Source of the DNA: Zymoseptoria tritici IPO323
Taxonomy: Eukaryota > Ascomycota > Dothideomycetes > Mycosphaerellales > Mycosphaerellaceae
DNA: 64,000 nt
NCBI RefSeq assembly: GCF_000219625.1
Contig: NC_018216.1
Coordinates: forward strand, 1,178,001 to 1,242,000
Direction: 5' to 3'
Shown here: in pieces, positions 10,322 through 21,434 of the stretch
Layout: each line of letters opens with the position of its first letter
How positions within the stretch are numbered: position 1 is the stretch's first letter
Translations under genes and position numbers: made by a program
Notes under the pieces: model-generated
Told to the model about the DNA's origin: nothing
Database searches by the model: none
What the model saw: only the letters and a program-made list of their open reading frames with translations

Positions 10322-10622
10322 GTCTTTGAGAGGGGAGGGTGAGAGGCGGTGGGTAGTTGTTTGGGATGTGGCTTGCTTTTCTCTTTGGTAAGCCTTGGGA
10401 ACGAGTGAAGAGCATGATCTGACGGGCATGTTTGGATTATAGATATAGATTGCGCAGACGGCTTTGTTGGCGTTGTGTTTGATCTTGGGTAATGAATGGC
10501 AATGCTAGATGAGAATAGTTCAATGGAGTTCTGAACGAGTTTGTTGAATATGCTTTTGTAGAGTACACAGTCCACGCCAAAATCGTAACATACCTCTCGG
10601 ATCCACACTACCTCCATCCTCC
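10322..10622. other. Convergent intergenic region
   Basis: It separates the 3' ends of the second tail-anchored paralogue and wbp1. It is T/G-rich at the left and I see no gene in it; it is likely 3' untranslated sequence of both genes. Confidence 0.5.
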
Positions 10623-12090
10623 TCACTTCGTCTTCACCTTCTCGTCCGCTGGCTTGCTGTACAGCCACACAGCCACAAAGACCAACCACCCCGCAACTGT
10701 CACCCAGATCCCACTAATCCACGGCCACGCACCAGAGATGACAAAACTTCTCGGCCACTCATCGTGAGCGAAATGCCTGACCGTGACTGTGCGCTTCTCC
10801 TCCAGATTCGTAAAGAATGGCCGGCGATACTCCACGAAAAAGTTGAAGATGCCATGCTGATCGGGAAGTTTGAATTCCGCGGCGTAGATGCTGGCGTCCG
10901 CAGTTTGGCCCTTGCTTTGCAGATTCAAGCGGTGGAAAGGCGAGAGCATGCTGAACTCAAGCTGCAGTTCATCATCGGCAGGTGGGGTGAACGGCACCCA
11001 TTGATCCATATCCCATTCGCTCACTTCGATCTCGTAGTGCACGTTGTTCTTGATGCGGTAGATGGAAGGGTTGAGGTCGAGGGATGGCACCTCGCTGGTG
11101 TTGGCGATGTTCTTCTGCGTACCCTCGGCGAGGTAGTGCTTGATGTTTCCGACCTTCAACACGCCTAGCTCTTTGAACGTCCACGCGGAAAGTTTCTTCG
11201 CGAAGTTGCGATTCCCGCTCTTTTCTCGCTTGCCTTTCATGCGGGGTGTTGATACGGTCGCGTCAAACCATTTATCCTCCAGTGCTTCGGCGGATCCCAA
11301 AACGGTGAAGCGAGCGCTGTTGCGAGCTTGGAAGGACGAAACGAGGTTGATCTGCCAGCCAGTGGCCCAGACATCCTCGACTCCGTCGCCCTCCTCCTTG
11401 AGGTTGTAACTGTATGTCGGCGAATGCGCCTTGACAATGGGTGCCAACAATGGAGAGGCATTGCCCAAAGTTTGTCCAACTGTATGCGGGAAAGCGATGT
11501 GTCCATCAGTAGCGAAGAAGTTCGCAACGCCAGCTTTTGGAGCAATGGGACTGTTCATCAAGATGACATCGTGTTTCTCTGCCGAGGTGTCTACATCGTA
11601 GTTGAAGTGGTCGACCAGAACGCTCGTCCTGTCGGCTGGGATGTGGATGTCCAATTCGAGGAGCAGACTGCTGACGGCGGAGGGAGTGGCTTGCTCGGCG
11701 GTGAGGGCGAGGAGGACATTGGAGCCCTGATTGACGAAATCGACGAGGAGATTGGGGGTCAAGGCAGGTCCCAGACCTTTGGACTTGACAGGGAGAAGGA
11801 GGAGGTGTGAGTACGCGGGAACGCCGTGAGCGAAGAGTGAGAGAGACGAGTCTTTGGGCGCTTTGTACGTTATTTGGAAGCCTCTACCTGTGGATGGTGT
11901 CAGTATGCATCGATAATGGGTCGGGATTGTGTGTAGGCATTGGCTTACCTTCCAAGTCGCTCCAGAACTGCGAGTACTTGCTCTTGTCCGCATCGTTCTC
12001 AATCACCACTAGCAATTTGCTCCCCTGTGTCGAAACCGCTGCAACCAAGGAGACGAAGCCCAGTAGCAGGCCGAGCAGTGGTAATCTCAT
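10623..12090 (-). CDS. wbp1: Oligosaccharyltransferase 48 kDa subunit Wbp1 (OST48/DDOST family)
   Basis: Two exons, 11949-12090 and 10623-11887 (minus strand), encode 468 residues; the 61-bp intron has GTAAG..CAG ends and joins WSDLEG to RGFQITYKAP. The protein starts with a signal peptide (LPLLGLLLGFVSLVAAV), followed by LLVVIENDADKSKYSQFW, the family's opening lumenal strand. Further family marks are VDFVNQGSNVLLAL, VDHFNYD and the C-terminal segment WPWISGIWVTVAGWLVFVAV, which is the membrane anchor. The protein ends KVKTK, so lysines at -3 and -5 form a KxKxx ER retrieval signal. Wbp1 is an essential non-catalytic subunit of the ER complex that transfers Glc3Man9GlcNAc2 to Asn-X-Ser/Thr. 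The gene is divergent from the complex I subunit at 12334, with 243 bp between start codons. Confidence 0.95.
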
Positions 12091-12333
12091 GGTGAAAAAG
12101 AGTGTGATGGATGTTAAAGAGAGAAGCCCGGAACGTCGACCTCACATGGATTGCTTTGGTGAAGCTACGTGGAGTGCCAGGGCTTCTGATTACATCAGCC
12201 ATCCCATCAGCCATTCCAATGCGGAGGTGGAGAGGTTGAGAGGCTGACTTCGGAGGTGCTGCGCGGCCGACTTCACCTCACATTGCTCGACCAACAACAT
12301 CCACCAAAGTCGCTTACGAAACTCACACAAATC
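12091..12333. promoter_or_regulatory. Bidirectional promoter of wbp1 and nuo9.5
   Basis: The two divergent start codons are 243 bp apart, so regulatory sequence must be shared or adjacent. A CCAAT box lies at 12216-12220 on the plus strand, next to two near-identical CATCAGCCAT blocks. CCAAT is bound by the HAP complex, which often drives respiratory genes in fungi; its use here is an inference. Confidence 0.4.
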
Positions 12334-12685
12334 ATGGCGCCCGTATCATTCTGGGGAGGACCGATCACATATTTCCAATGGGCCGCCCGTCATAAGCCCG
12401 CCATCTTCTGGTCCTTTGTCGTCGGCAGCTTGGGTCCAGTGGCAGTAGTGAGCATAGATCTCAAGGGTGTACACAACCATAGCGAAGACTGACGCGCAAA
12501 TCACAGCTCACAGTACCTCCAATCAGAGCGCGATTCGGCGATGGACCACGAAACCAGATTCCCTTGACATATCCGAGTGAGCAGCGGCTGTGGAAATGCT
12601 GAAGCTGTCGGCACATACTGACACACCTCGTTCTGCAGTCCCCACTGGTCCGCGACAGAAGCTTGCGAGCACATACGACGATTAA
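12334..12685 (+). CDS. nuo9.5: NADH:ubiquinone oxidoreductase 9.5 kDa subunit (complex I)
   Basis: Three short exons, 12334-12447, 12507-12576 and 12639-12685, encode only 76 residues, so no single open frame reveals the gene. The introns are 59 and 62 bp with GTGAGC donors, CAG acceptors and CTGAC branch points. The protein begins MAPVSFWGGPITYFQWAARH, then KPAIFWSFVVGSLGPV (a membrane segment), LTVPPIRARFGD, IPLTYPIPTGPRQ and ends TYDD. This matches the fungal 9.5 kDa accessory subunit of complex I, whose consensus is xFWxGPxxYxxWAxxxKPAIFWS followed by VTVPPIR and LTYPIPxGPR. It is a single-spanning accessory protein of the mitochondrial inner membrane arm. Confidence 0.95.
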
Positions 12686-13354
12686 GCGAGGAGCGATGCG
12701 AGGTGAGAGAAGAGGCAAACGTGGGATAGGAAGAAGGACAAGCGCGGATGGGATGCATTGAAGGAGTGGCACGGATTGTGAAATAGCAGGAAAGACGTAG
12801 GGCGGGCGAAGGGACACGCACGGAAATTTCTCACGATAGGGACTTCGCGCGGGGTACATATAACAACAAGCACCCCAAAAACAAGAATCACAACTCCACA
12901 TGGCCATATCTCAAACGAGTGCGCACTGGCAACGTTTTTCGGTTTGGGTCGGCCATCTCGGACCAGGCTGGCAAGACGGGATGCGTTGCTGACGGCGACA
13001 TTTTTGTGGGGCTTGATACATTGATGTTCTGTCTCTCCGGGCAAAACGCCAGCAGAGTATCATATCTGGTGATACACGCGAAACAGTATATCAGAATTCT
13101 TTACATACATGATGCTCCCATCCCTCCACGAACCCGAAAAGCACGCAAAAACGCAACATGATTCTTCGTAACAAGTAAACACTTCCCGGCCGCAAAGGAG
13201 CCGAAACCCATCCCCAGCTGGGAGATATTCGTGTCATGCATGTCCTGTCTTCCTCGTTCGCTTGTTCATCATCCTCTCCTCCTGCCTCCCGCCTTTCCTC
13301 ATCTCTCTCTCTCTCTCTCTCTCTTCTCCACGATCGAAATTACTCATCAAGACC
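12686..13354. other. Convergent intergenic region with a CT microsatellite
   Basis: It holds the 3' flanks of nuo9.5 and of the Ala/Ser repeat gene. Open frames on both strands (for example 12461-12907 minus, 12919-13161 plus) lack motifs. A pure (TC)n run of about 23 bases lies at 13302-13324. Confidence 0.5.
13302..13324. repeat. (TC)n dinucleotide microsatellite
   Basis: About eleven uninterrupted TC units lie 30 bp beyond the stop codon of the Ala/Ser repeat protein gene, so probably in its 3' untranslated region. Confidence 0.9.
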
Positions 13355-16300
13355 TCAAAGCTCGTCTCTAATCCTCTCCGTAACCTGCTCAACCACCTCC
13401 TCAACTCTACTCGCAGCTCCACTCGCCGCCTGCGTAGCCTGCACCCCCAACTCGCTCAACTTGCTATTCGCGCTCGCAACAGCCTCCGCGACACGAGCCT
13501 GTACTTCCTCCAAATACGTCTTCTCCTCGCCATATACTCTACTGCTGACCGCCGCGCTCGCCACGCTAGCGTGCTTCTGGGCTTGGTCGAGGACTTCGCT
13601 GTAGACGCTGGCGGCGGCGTTGGAGGCGGCTGTCAGGGAGGGTGTGGGTCCGCCGTACATCGCGGCTGAGATAGCGGATGAGGCGGAGGCGCCAATGTCG
13701 GAGAAGCTGGATTGTGCTGCGTCGGCGTACCCGGCTGGAGAGCCGTAGACGACGGAGGAGGCGGCTGATGAGGCGGCGTCGTAGGCTGAGAATGCGGCGG
13801 AGGATGCTTGCTGGGAGGAAATGTTAGTACGCCGATTGACGATTGTGACAAGTGGTAGCTTACCTCAACATAACCAGCACTTGTTCCGTAGACTTGCTGG
13901 CTGGCGGCCTCGACAGCGGCATTCAGCTGCTCGGTGACTTGGTCCAGGATTGAAGGGACCTCCGTGGGTGGGACAAACACAGCCGACACAGCGCTCGCCG
14001 CAGACTCGTAGGCTTCGCTCGCATAGCTGGAAGCAGAAGAAGCGACATCGTAGACGATGCTGGAAGCGGAAGATGCGCCATCGTTGACGAAAGTAGAAGC
14101 AGAAGAAGCTCCTTCGTCCAGCAGACTCGAAGCAGAAGACAAAGCAGCCGGTGCGCCCGTCGCGTAAGCTGACTGCAGACGTGAATAGACTGAGTCGGTG
14201 AAATCTGGCTCCTTGCCAACGATGAGCTCTGAGAACAAGGCGGAAACCTGGTCCCATTGTGCTACGGCAGCGTCAGTCGCTTGAGCGCCATAGGAAGTAA
14301 TCTGCGAGTACGCAGCATCGGTGAACGGCGGTGGAGCACCATAGATATTCTCACTGGCCTTCGAGACCAGCGCTTCCCAGTTCTCCGATGCACGAGACGT
14401 GACGCTCTCAAGGACGGCTTGTTCTGTCGTTTGGGCCGCAAAGGCGGAACTGGCAGAAGCACTAGCTGCTGATAGCTTGCTTCCTGCGATCTCAACTGCA
14501 TCGCCAAGTTGCTTCTGAAGATTGTCGAGAGTCTTCCCAGCGCCCTTGGACTGCGTTGCAGCCGCGCCTGTGGCAGCTGCGCTCAAGGCCGAGTACTTAG
14601 AGCTGGCGTCAGCTAGGTATGCACTGTATGCACTCTGAGCAGAAGCGAGCATGCTGTTCATGCTAGCAGATGCTCCCGTGGTTGCAGTGGGTGCAACTGC
14701 GCTGGAAGCAGCGTCTATGAACTCGGAGTATCGGCCGTGAGCAACACCAAGCGCTTGGTAGTATGCAGCCTGCGCAGATGCGAGGTACTGCTGATGAACA
14801 GGAGTTGGCTTCGCGCCGACAGCGACCTTGGCACTCTGATACTGTGCAGACGCAGCGCTGAGACTGTCCGACAGCCTGGACGCGGCGATGGAAGAGATGC
14901 TCTCGTATGTGCCTTGAGTCTTCGGGACGAAGGCGTTGGAGAAACGTCCATTCGCGGCTTGAACGGCAGCAAAGTACGCTGACTCGACAGACGCGTACAT
15001 TTGCTCATGCACTGGTGCTGGAGTGCCGGAAACCTTTGCTGAGATGCGAGACATGGCGTTCTCGTAGTGCTGGCCGGCCTCACTCATCGCGTTGCTGTAC
15101 GCGCTAGTGGCATGAGCGAATGGTGCAGCAGTCACAGGAGTGCCGTAGATCGCGTATGAAGCCGCAGTCACGGCAGATAGATACTGCTCGTGGGCGATGC
15201 TGGTTCCTCTCTCGGCAGCATTTTGAGTGGTGCCGAATAATGCACTGCTCGCAGCAGCAAGAGCGCTTTCATACTGCTCGGATGCCAGACTGGTGACACT
15301 CTCAACAGTGCCTTGCGTGGGAGCTGCACCCTTCAGTGCGTCCTCAACGGCCTTGGTGAGCTCACTGGCGTAGTCCTGCGCCACGTCCACCATCGACAAG
15401 ATACTCGCCGAATAGCTGCCGTCACCGTCGACGATATCGTCGTCCAGTATTGGCTCCCGGGCCTCGACGATGACCTGTGCCATTGCTCCTCCCCAAACCT
15501 TCTTGGGTGCCTCCGAAGCCTTGCTTGCGATGCTCTCCGCCGAGGCAGCGATCTCCTCCGCATCCGGTAGTGCTGACGATACTTGGCTTGCTACAGATGC
15601 TGCAGACGATGAAGCTTTGCTGGCTGGTGGAGCGTCTACGATCGAGGAAGCGCTCTTCGAAGCTTCTGCAACTTTGGCGCTGGCGTCAGAGGCACCTCCA
15701 CCAAAGACGGCGCTGGATGCAGAAGAGGCGGCATCCTTAGCAGCACTGGAGACGGAAGACGCAGCATCAGTGGCACTGTCTGAGATGCCAGACTCGGTGC
15801 CAATGACCTTCTTTGAAATTTCAGTTGCAGCGCTCTCAGCAGATCCAGCCGATGAGCCAACGACTTTCTTGGAAACAACAGAGGCGGCACTTTCGGCGGA
15901 GCCGGAGACTTTGCTTGCGGCACCTTGGGCGGAGTCAGAAGCTCGAGACGGAGCACTCTGGGCAGACTTGGACACCTGGGAGGCCGCATCTTGAGCCGAT
16001 TTGGACGCCTGGGATGATGCGCTCTTGACGGAACTGGAAGCCTTGCTTGCAGCACTTGGGGCAGACTTTGAAGCATCGGATGAGGCACTCTTGGCCGAGC
16101 CGGAAGCTTGGGATGAGGCACTCTGGGCAGAGCTTGACGCCCGGGATGCAGCGCTCTCGATGGAGCCGGGCGGCGATCCAACGACCTTGTCCGCAAGAGA
16201 AGACGCAGATTCGGAGACTTGACTTGCTGCATTCTCAACAGAACCAGTTGAGGATCCGATTACCTTCTCGGAGAGGGAGGATGCGGCTGACGAGGCTTGG

Positions 16301-18318
16301 GAAGCCGCGCTCTCTGCTGAGCTGGAGGCCTGGCTCGCGGCTCTCTCAACAGAGCCAGTCGATGATCCCATGACCTTTGCAGAGACAGAGGAGGCGGCAG
16401 ATGAAGCTTGGCTGGCGACGCTCTCGGCGGATCCCGCCGACGAGCCGACAACAGCCTCACTGGCGCTGGAAGCATACTCTGATGCTTTCGCGGATGCAAC
16501 GGAGGAAACGCTCTCCGCAGTTCCCTGTTCTTTCCCAACGACAGCTTCCGACGCCTCGGCCACCTTCTCAACGATCTGATCCTTGATTCTCCTCATTGGA
16601 GCGGGAATCGTCTTCGTCTCGAAGTCGTCCGATGCATCTGCTGCAGCAATCTTCCACTTGCCGACAGCCTTCAGCCTGCCCAACTCCTTCGCGGTGTCCT
16701 CCGCGATCGCCATGCCAGTCTGCTCGATGTCCTCGCTCGCGGCCTTAGCAGTCTTGAGTCCCGGATGCGACTGTGCAGCTTTCTCGATCTGTCCTCTCCA
16801 TGTCTGTGTCGCTTTCTTCAAGTCGTTGTACTTGCTCCACTCCTTATGCGGAAGCGAGGTAGAGGAGTATTTGCGACCAATCTCGGTGAGTCGAAGTTCT
16901 CGGATGTTGTCGATAACCTCGAGCGTGGACTGCACGGCCTTTTCGATGAGGTTCTCGGTCTCGGACTGGGAGGTTTGACGCCATTCACGGACAGCTTGAG
17001 CACGGGACTTGACGGTCTGTCCCACAGCGCGGATGGCCTTGACGAGGTCCTCGTTGGCACGTTCAAGGCGATCATCATCGGCGTCTTCGGGGATATCTTC
17101 GACAATACCTTGAATGCGAGCCTTGACGGTGTTGAGAGCAGTCTCGGAAGTACGCTCGAGCTGTGTCACGAGAGCTTCGCCAACCTTCCCACCGCTGGTG
17201 ACCTGGTGTGCTGTAATGTCCTTGATGCGCTCCTTCAAATCCTCAGCACCTTCCTCGACAGCTTTTGCGGTGATCTGCTCCCAGTTCTTCAAGTCATCAT
17301 GAAAATGCTTCGTTGGGTCGACATCGGGGTCTGGAGTCGGAGCGGAGGAGGCAGAGATGGCACTGCTTGCAACGGACGATGGACTCGCAGTCACGACGCT
17401 GGCGGTGGATGAAAGCGAAGAGGCAATGGATTCTGCCATCGAGGACGCTTCGGCCAGTTTGGAAGAAGCCTCCATGCTCGAGATCCCGGCTTCCAGCTTC
17501 TTGCCATCCTTGTAACGACCAAGGCGCTCAGTGATGCGCATGAGTTGCGGCTCAACGTTCTCCCCGTAAAGGATTCGGACCTTTGGCCAGATATAACGTG
17601 ACCAGAACGACCAAAGAACGTTTCCAGCATACTGAGCCTGTGGAAGGGCGGTATTCACGGCGAAGTGTTGACCCTGAACGTACAGCTTCTGAGCGTACGG
17701 AGAAGTCTTGCGGTATACCGGCGCAAGTTCAAGCTCCCATATGTCGCTGGCGGAGTTCATCACCGAGTTGTAGTATGGCTGAATGACATCGGTCGCCTTC
17801 TTGACGTGAGGTCCCAGAACAGCTTGATATTGCTTGCCCGCCTGTTGCTGCAGCACGTCCAACTGCGGCTTGACTGTCTTTTCCCATTGTTGCTGGCTGA
17901 TCTTTTGCGCATCAGCGACTCTCGGCGCGGCATGTTTGGTGTAGGCGGTTTGAGCAGGTTGGTATAGGTGGGTATTGAAGCTCTCGTAGTAAGGCTGGGC
18001 TTTCTGAACGTATGGCGATAGGTATTGATCGTAGTATGGTTGGGCGTATGGCGTGACATAGTCTTTTGCCTGCAGGTAGGGTTTGCATATCCGCGGTGAG
18101 TCGTCGGTGAGGTTCTCGGGAGCCGGACATCTAAAGAAGACCGTAACCAGGGAGTACCAGACAAACAGCTTCAGAGCCTTATCGATCACCCATCCTGAGT
18201 AGGTTCTGCTGCCGCGGCGACCTCTTCGCCGCCGCCCTCGCTGGACGACCACGCCATTCGACTGCGTGTTCATGTTTGCCTTGTCGTGTGCCTTGACAGT
18301 GGTTTTGTCGATGGCCAT
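13355..18318 (-). CDS. 1636-residue membrane protein with extensive Ala/Ser amphipathic repeats
   Basis: Two exons, 13864-18318 and 13355-13810 (minus), encode 1636 residues; the 50-bp intron has GTAAGC..CCCAG ends and a TACTAAC branch point. After a basic start (RGRRRRGRRG) there is one hydrophobic segment (ALKLFVWYSLVTVFF, about residues 48-62). A Tyr/Pro/Gln-rich region with PYAQPYYDQYLSPYVQ-like repeats follows, then a helical region to about 560. Residues of roughly 590-900 are units such as SAESAASQASSAASS alternating with KVIGSSTGS, resembling 11-residue amphipathic repeats of LEA or perilipin proteins. The C-terminal third repeats a ~60-residue module with YGTP/YGSP/FGTT and Tyr-Xaa-Ala patterns. 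The N-terminal Tyr/Pro pattern faintly recalls yeast She10/Osw7; from memory, similar fungal proteins carry the misleading name transcription factor hoxa13, but no homeodomain is seen. Lipid or membrane binding is a reasonable guess. Confidence 0.85.
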
Positions 18319-19170
18319 GATGGCGGTTGAGGTTGGTTTATTCTTTAGACGAGAAGCTCCAGACTAGTTGAGCTTATTCGAACGCGAAGCGGTGGACGCG
18401 CCGGGATGAGCTCCGATAGCAGGCTGTCGAATCGTCGTGCTTTCCTCTCCGAGATGAGGTGAGTGATGACTTCTGATCGGGAAGGAAACAGTGTCTTCGA
18501 TGTAATAAATCAGGGTGTTCATGCACGGCAGCAGCCATTTTCGCGTGTACACCCATTCTCGCTTCGGCGTGCCCAGACAAAATTCACGTCGACCTTGATT
18601 TTGGCTTTCAGTTCACGTCATCCGCGAGCGCCACAAGATATCGGGCAGATATAGGAGAACTGCTAGCAACACTTCTCTCCGGAACACTTCTGTCGAGTAA
18701 CGAAAAGATATGCAGACAAGTCAATTGTCGTGGCATCTAGCACGCCTTCACTTGGCATCATGACGGTGAAAAGAATCCTTGTCGACGAAACAAACACACG
18801 AATATCATTGGTTTGTCTTTTAGAACTAGTTGACCTCATCCCGCACAGGGCCGGGCCTCCGGGAGATCTTTCGACGTTCAGTCCCCGGAGAACAACAACG
18901 ATGAACCTGGCGTTTCTCCCATGCAATCCACACTAAAACATGACCCTTCATTCACCCTAATCCTCTTGCAGTCCGGTGTCTCGCGGCCGGCAGTCCGTCA
19001 ACGAATGAGCGAGTCCACATGGCTTGCTGCCCATGAAGCAACCATGTAACTAGACAACATGCCTGTGTCATTTGCGAGCTCGCTGGGGTCTCACCGACTG
19101 ATGAAGTACAAGAAGACAGACTTGCCATAATCCCACCCTCTCTCTTTTCGTCCAAGCAGCCTCACTCATC
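18319..19170. other. Divergent intergenic region, 0.85 kb
   Basis: It carries the promoters of the Ala/Ser repeat protein (minus) and the fasciclin protein (plus). I see no coding potential beyond chance frames and no RNA gene. Confidence 0.5.
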
Positions 19171-20276
19171 ATGAACTCCATCCTCCATCTTTCGCTTTTG
19201 CTATGCAGCCTATGGTCCCACACGACACAGGCGGTACCTGCAGCCTCGGGTCAAGGTCAGGATCCAGTCCTGACCACTGTCAAGAACACACCTGATCTGT
19301 CGACTTTCTACTCCTTGATCCTCAGTACCGGCGGAGACTCCGGAAAGCCAGGGCCCGAACTGGAGGAAAGATTCAACGATCTGAGGCAGGGTCTGAAATA
19401 TACAGTGCTGGCTCCAACAAATGAGGTCAGCTGATGAAAACCGTGGCGCTGTGTACTGAACTCACACAAGACGTTCAGGCATTTGCGAATGTGGATCCTG
19501 CTGTGCTCGAAGAGCTTAAATCACCAAAGCTCTTCGCTTTATTGAACAGCTTTCTCCTCAACCACATCTTGCCAGACGATAATCAAGATCTCAGCTCCAC
19601 CACCGTCAAAGCGATCGGTGGCTTCACTTTCACATTCGATGCCCAGGGCGGTATCAAAACCAATGAAGGGCTCCACTCCTCCGAAACTCCGCATGACACC
19701 CAAGCACACTTGATTCGAGGTGCAGACGGTCAATATGAACGCATTCCGGCTGGTAATGGAGCCGTGTTCAAGATCGATCGCTTTGTCGACTCGTACTTGA
19801 CCTATCTCGGTGAACAGCTCCCATCGGACACTGGCGACTTTCCGGCAATCGAGGTGAAATCGGGTACCATGGCGGATATCATCTCGAAAGACGGCAACTT
19901 TTCGCAGCTGTACGAAGTTCTCAGCCAGACTGATCCAGCATTCCTTGAACGCCTCGGTGTGTCTGTTCAGGACGGGAGTTCGAGCAAAAATACCATATAC
20001 CTCGCACCAAACAATGCGGCGTTCGCCGTGCTGCCACCAGTGACTATTCCCAAGTCTGAGCAGCCTAGCAACTCGGATTTGGTGAACCATCTTCTCCAGG
20101 CTGGCTTTGGCGAGCTTGCCGCGGACTCTCGGAGGGTGAATATCTTGAATGGTCTGAATGTCACTCTGGCAGGTGGGCGAGCCAGTAATGCACGCGTGGA
20201 TCGCAGGTTGTGCGTCTCGAATGGCTGCGTTTGGGCGACGGAAAGGTGGATTGATCCGGTCTTTGGCCTTTTCTGA
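19171..20276 (+). CDS. Secreted fasciclin (FAS1) domain protein
   Basis: Exons 19171-19425 and 19479-20276 encode 350 residues. The 53-bp intron starts with the less usual donor GTCAGC and ends TTCAG; splicing rebuilds YTVLAPTNEAFANVDPAVLEEL, the classic first motif of a FAS1 domain. The N-terminus is a signal peptide (ILHLSLLLCSLWSHTTQA). The first FAS1 domain (about residues 35-190) includes LLNSFLLNHIL as its second conserved helix. A second, less canonical FAS1 unit follows (about 205-330) with MADIISKDGNFSQLYEVL and TIYLAPNNAAFAVL. No GPI-attachment tail is evident: the protein ends WIDPVFGLF. FAS1 proteins are cell-wall or extracellular adhesion proteins; the ligand is unknown. Confidence 0.85.
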
Positions 20277-20380
20277 GGCGTCCCGGTCGAGAATCTCGCC
20301 CAGGATGTTGTGCAACCCTGAGTAGTGATTAGGGTGCGTCAGGCCGCTGTGAAGGTAGTCATGAATGAACGCATGACATG

Positions 20381-20833
20381 TCACTTCTTCTTGCCCACAA
20401 GTCCACTGCGCCGTACTCTTGACACGAACTTTTCCTCTTTCAAATCTTCCTTCCCGATTTCAAAGATGGAGAGATACACGGGCACCATGTCATGCGGACC
20501 ACACGGGCGAAAGTCGCCAGAGGCCTTTCGTTTCTCGAAGAAGTTTGACAGAGCGCTAGTCAGCGCGGTCTCGAGAGTGGTTTCGCCCTCATCTGTGAGC
20601 GCGAGTTTGACCTTTTCCGCCTCCTCGGTTGAGAAGTAAGGCGCAGAGATGTGGTGAACGTCAGTCGTCTGGAGCATTCGCGTTTCGCAAGCCTTGTCCT
20701 TTGGGTTGTTGAGATCATAGACCAGAACGCGGATCTTGTACCAGAGGGCGGGGTCCAATTGAAGGTCAGAAATACGCAAAGATGTGGATGCCATGGTTGA
20801 CATGTCCGAGTGTGGCCTCTTCATATGGCCCAT
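20381..20833 (-). CDS. Small hypothetical protein, 150 residues
   Basis: A single minus-strand exon runs from the ATG at 20833; downstream in-frame ATGs give possible shorter starts. The composition is protein-like with mixed charge: ALWYKIRVLVYDLNNPKD, then STEEAEKVKLALTDEGETTL, a helical stretch ALTSALSNFFEKRK, and a basic end RRSGLVGKKK. No signal peptide or membrane segment is visible. I do not recognise a family. The gene is convergent with the fasciclin gene (104 bp between stops) and divergent from doa10. Confidence 0.6.
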   Translation of the reverse strand: MGHMKRPHSDMSTMASTSLRISDLQLDPALWYKIRVLVYDLNNPKDKACETRMLQTTDVHHISAPYFSTEEAEKVKLALTDEGETTLETALTSALSNFFEKRKASGDFRPCGPHDMVPVYLSIFEIGKEDLKEEKFVSRVRRSGLVGKKK

Positions 20834-21434
20834 GTCGCAGGTGTTGTGAAGTCAAGAAGAGTAAGAGCAGCGTCCAACGAGGAAGAATTTTCGTACAAAT
20901 TACATGGGTTCTACTAGAGCATGATGCTTCCGTTGGTACTGTACCATGTTCTTGAGGCCGAAGGTATTGGAATGGTCAGGAGACGTGCTCGATTGTTATG
21001 CCTTGCAGGTAAAGCAGGCATACTCTTATACTCGTGACCTCGAGTTGCCGAAGCCTGGCAATCAGTCGTACGACCAAGTGAACAAAGAAAACTATGTTAG
21101 ATGTCTTGTAGGCGAGCCGTGGGAGTCATTTGGAGCCAGCAGATTTGGGGGCCATGGACTTCACCTTAGTAATCGCGTTATGCCCTTCGCGGCTTCCTCG
21201 TCCAGCATCATCATCTCTCAACCGCAGTTCCACAAGTGCCCGCCCAAACACCTCATCTCCGAAGTCACATTCGATCCGAGGGAAGGCGCCATCCTCTACA
21301 TCGCCTCTGCCATTTTTGAAGACCCGTCGAGCATCCTACCAGCTCCGACACATTCACCGAGCCAATTCGATGATTACCTAGCACCCTGAGGAACGCCCTT
21401 GTGGCCTACAACAATCTTTCAGAACTCCTTCAAC
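20834..21434. other. Intergenic region/leader upstream of doa10
   Basis: It lies between divergent starts. An ATG-initiated frame of 147 codons (20946-21389) ends 45 bp before the doa10 ATG. It has no recognised domain; it could be a chance frame, a long upstream ORF in the doa10 leader, or a small gene. Confidence 0.4.

Noticed and set aside
15470..15994. 174-codon plus-strand Ala/Glu-rich frame
   Set aside because: It is the antisense shadow of the Ala/Ser repeats in the 13355-18318 gene.
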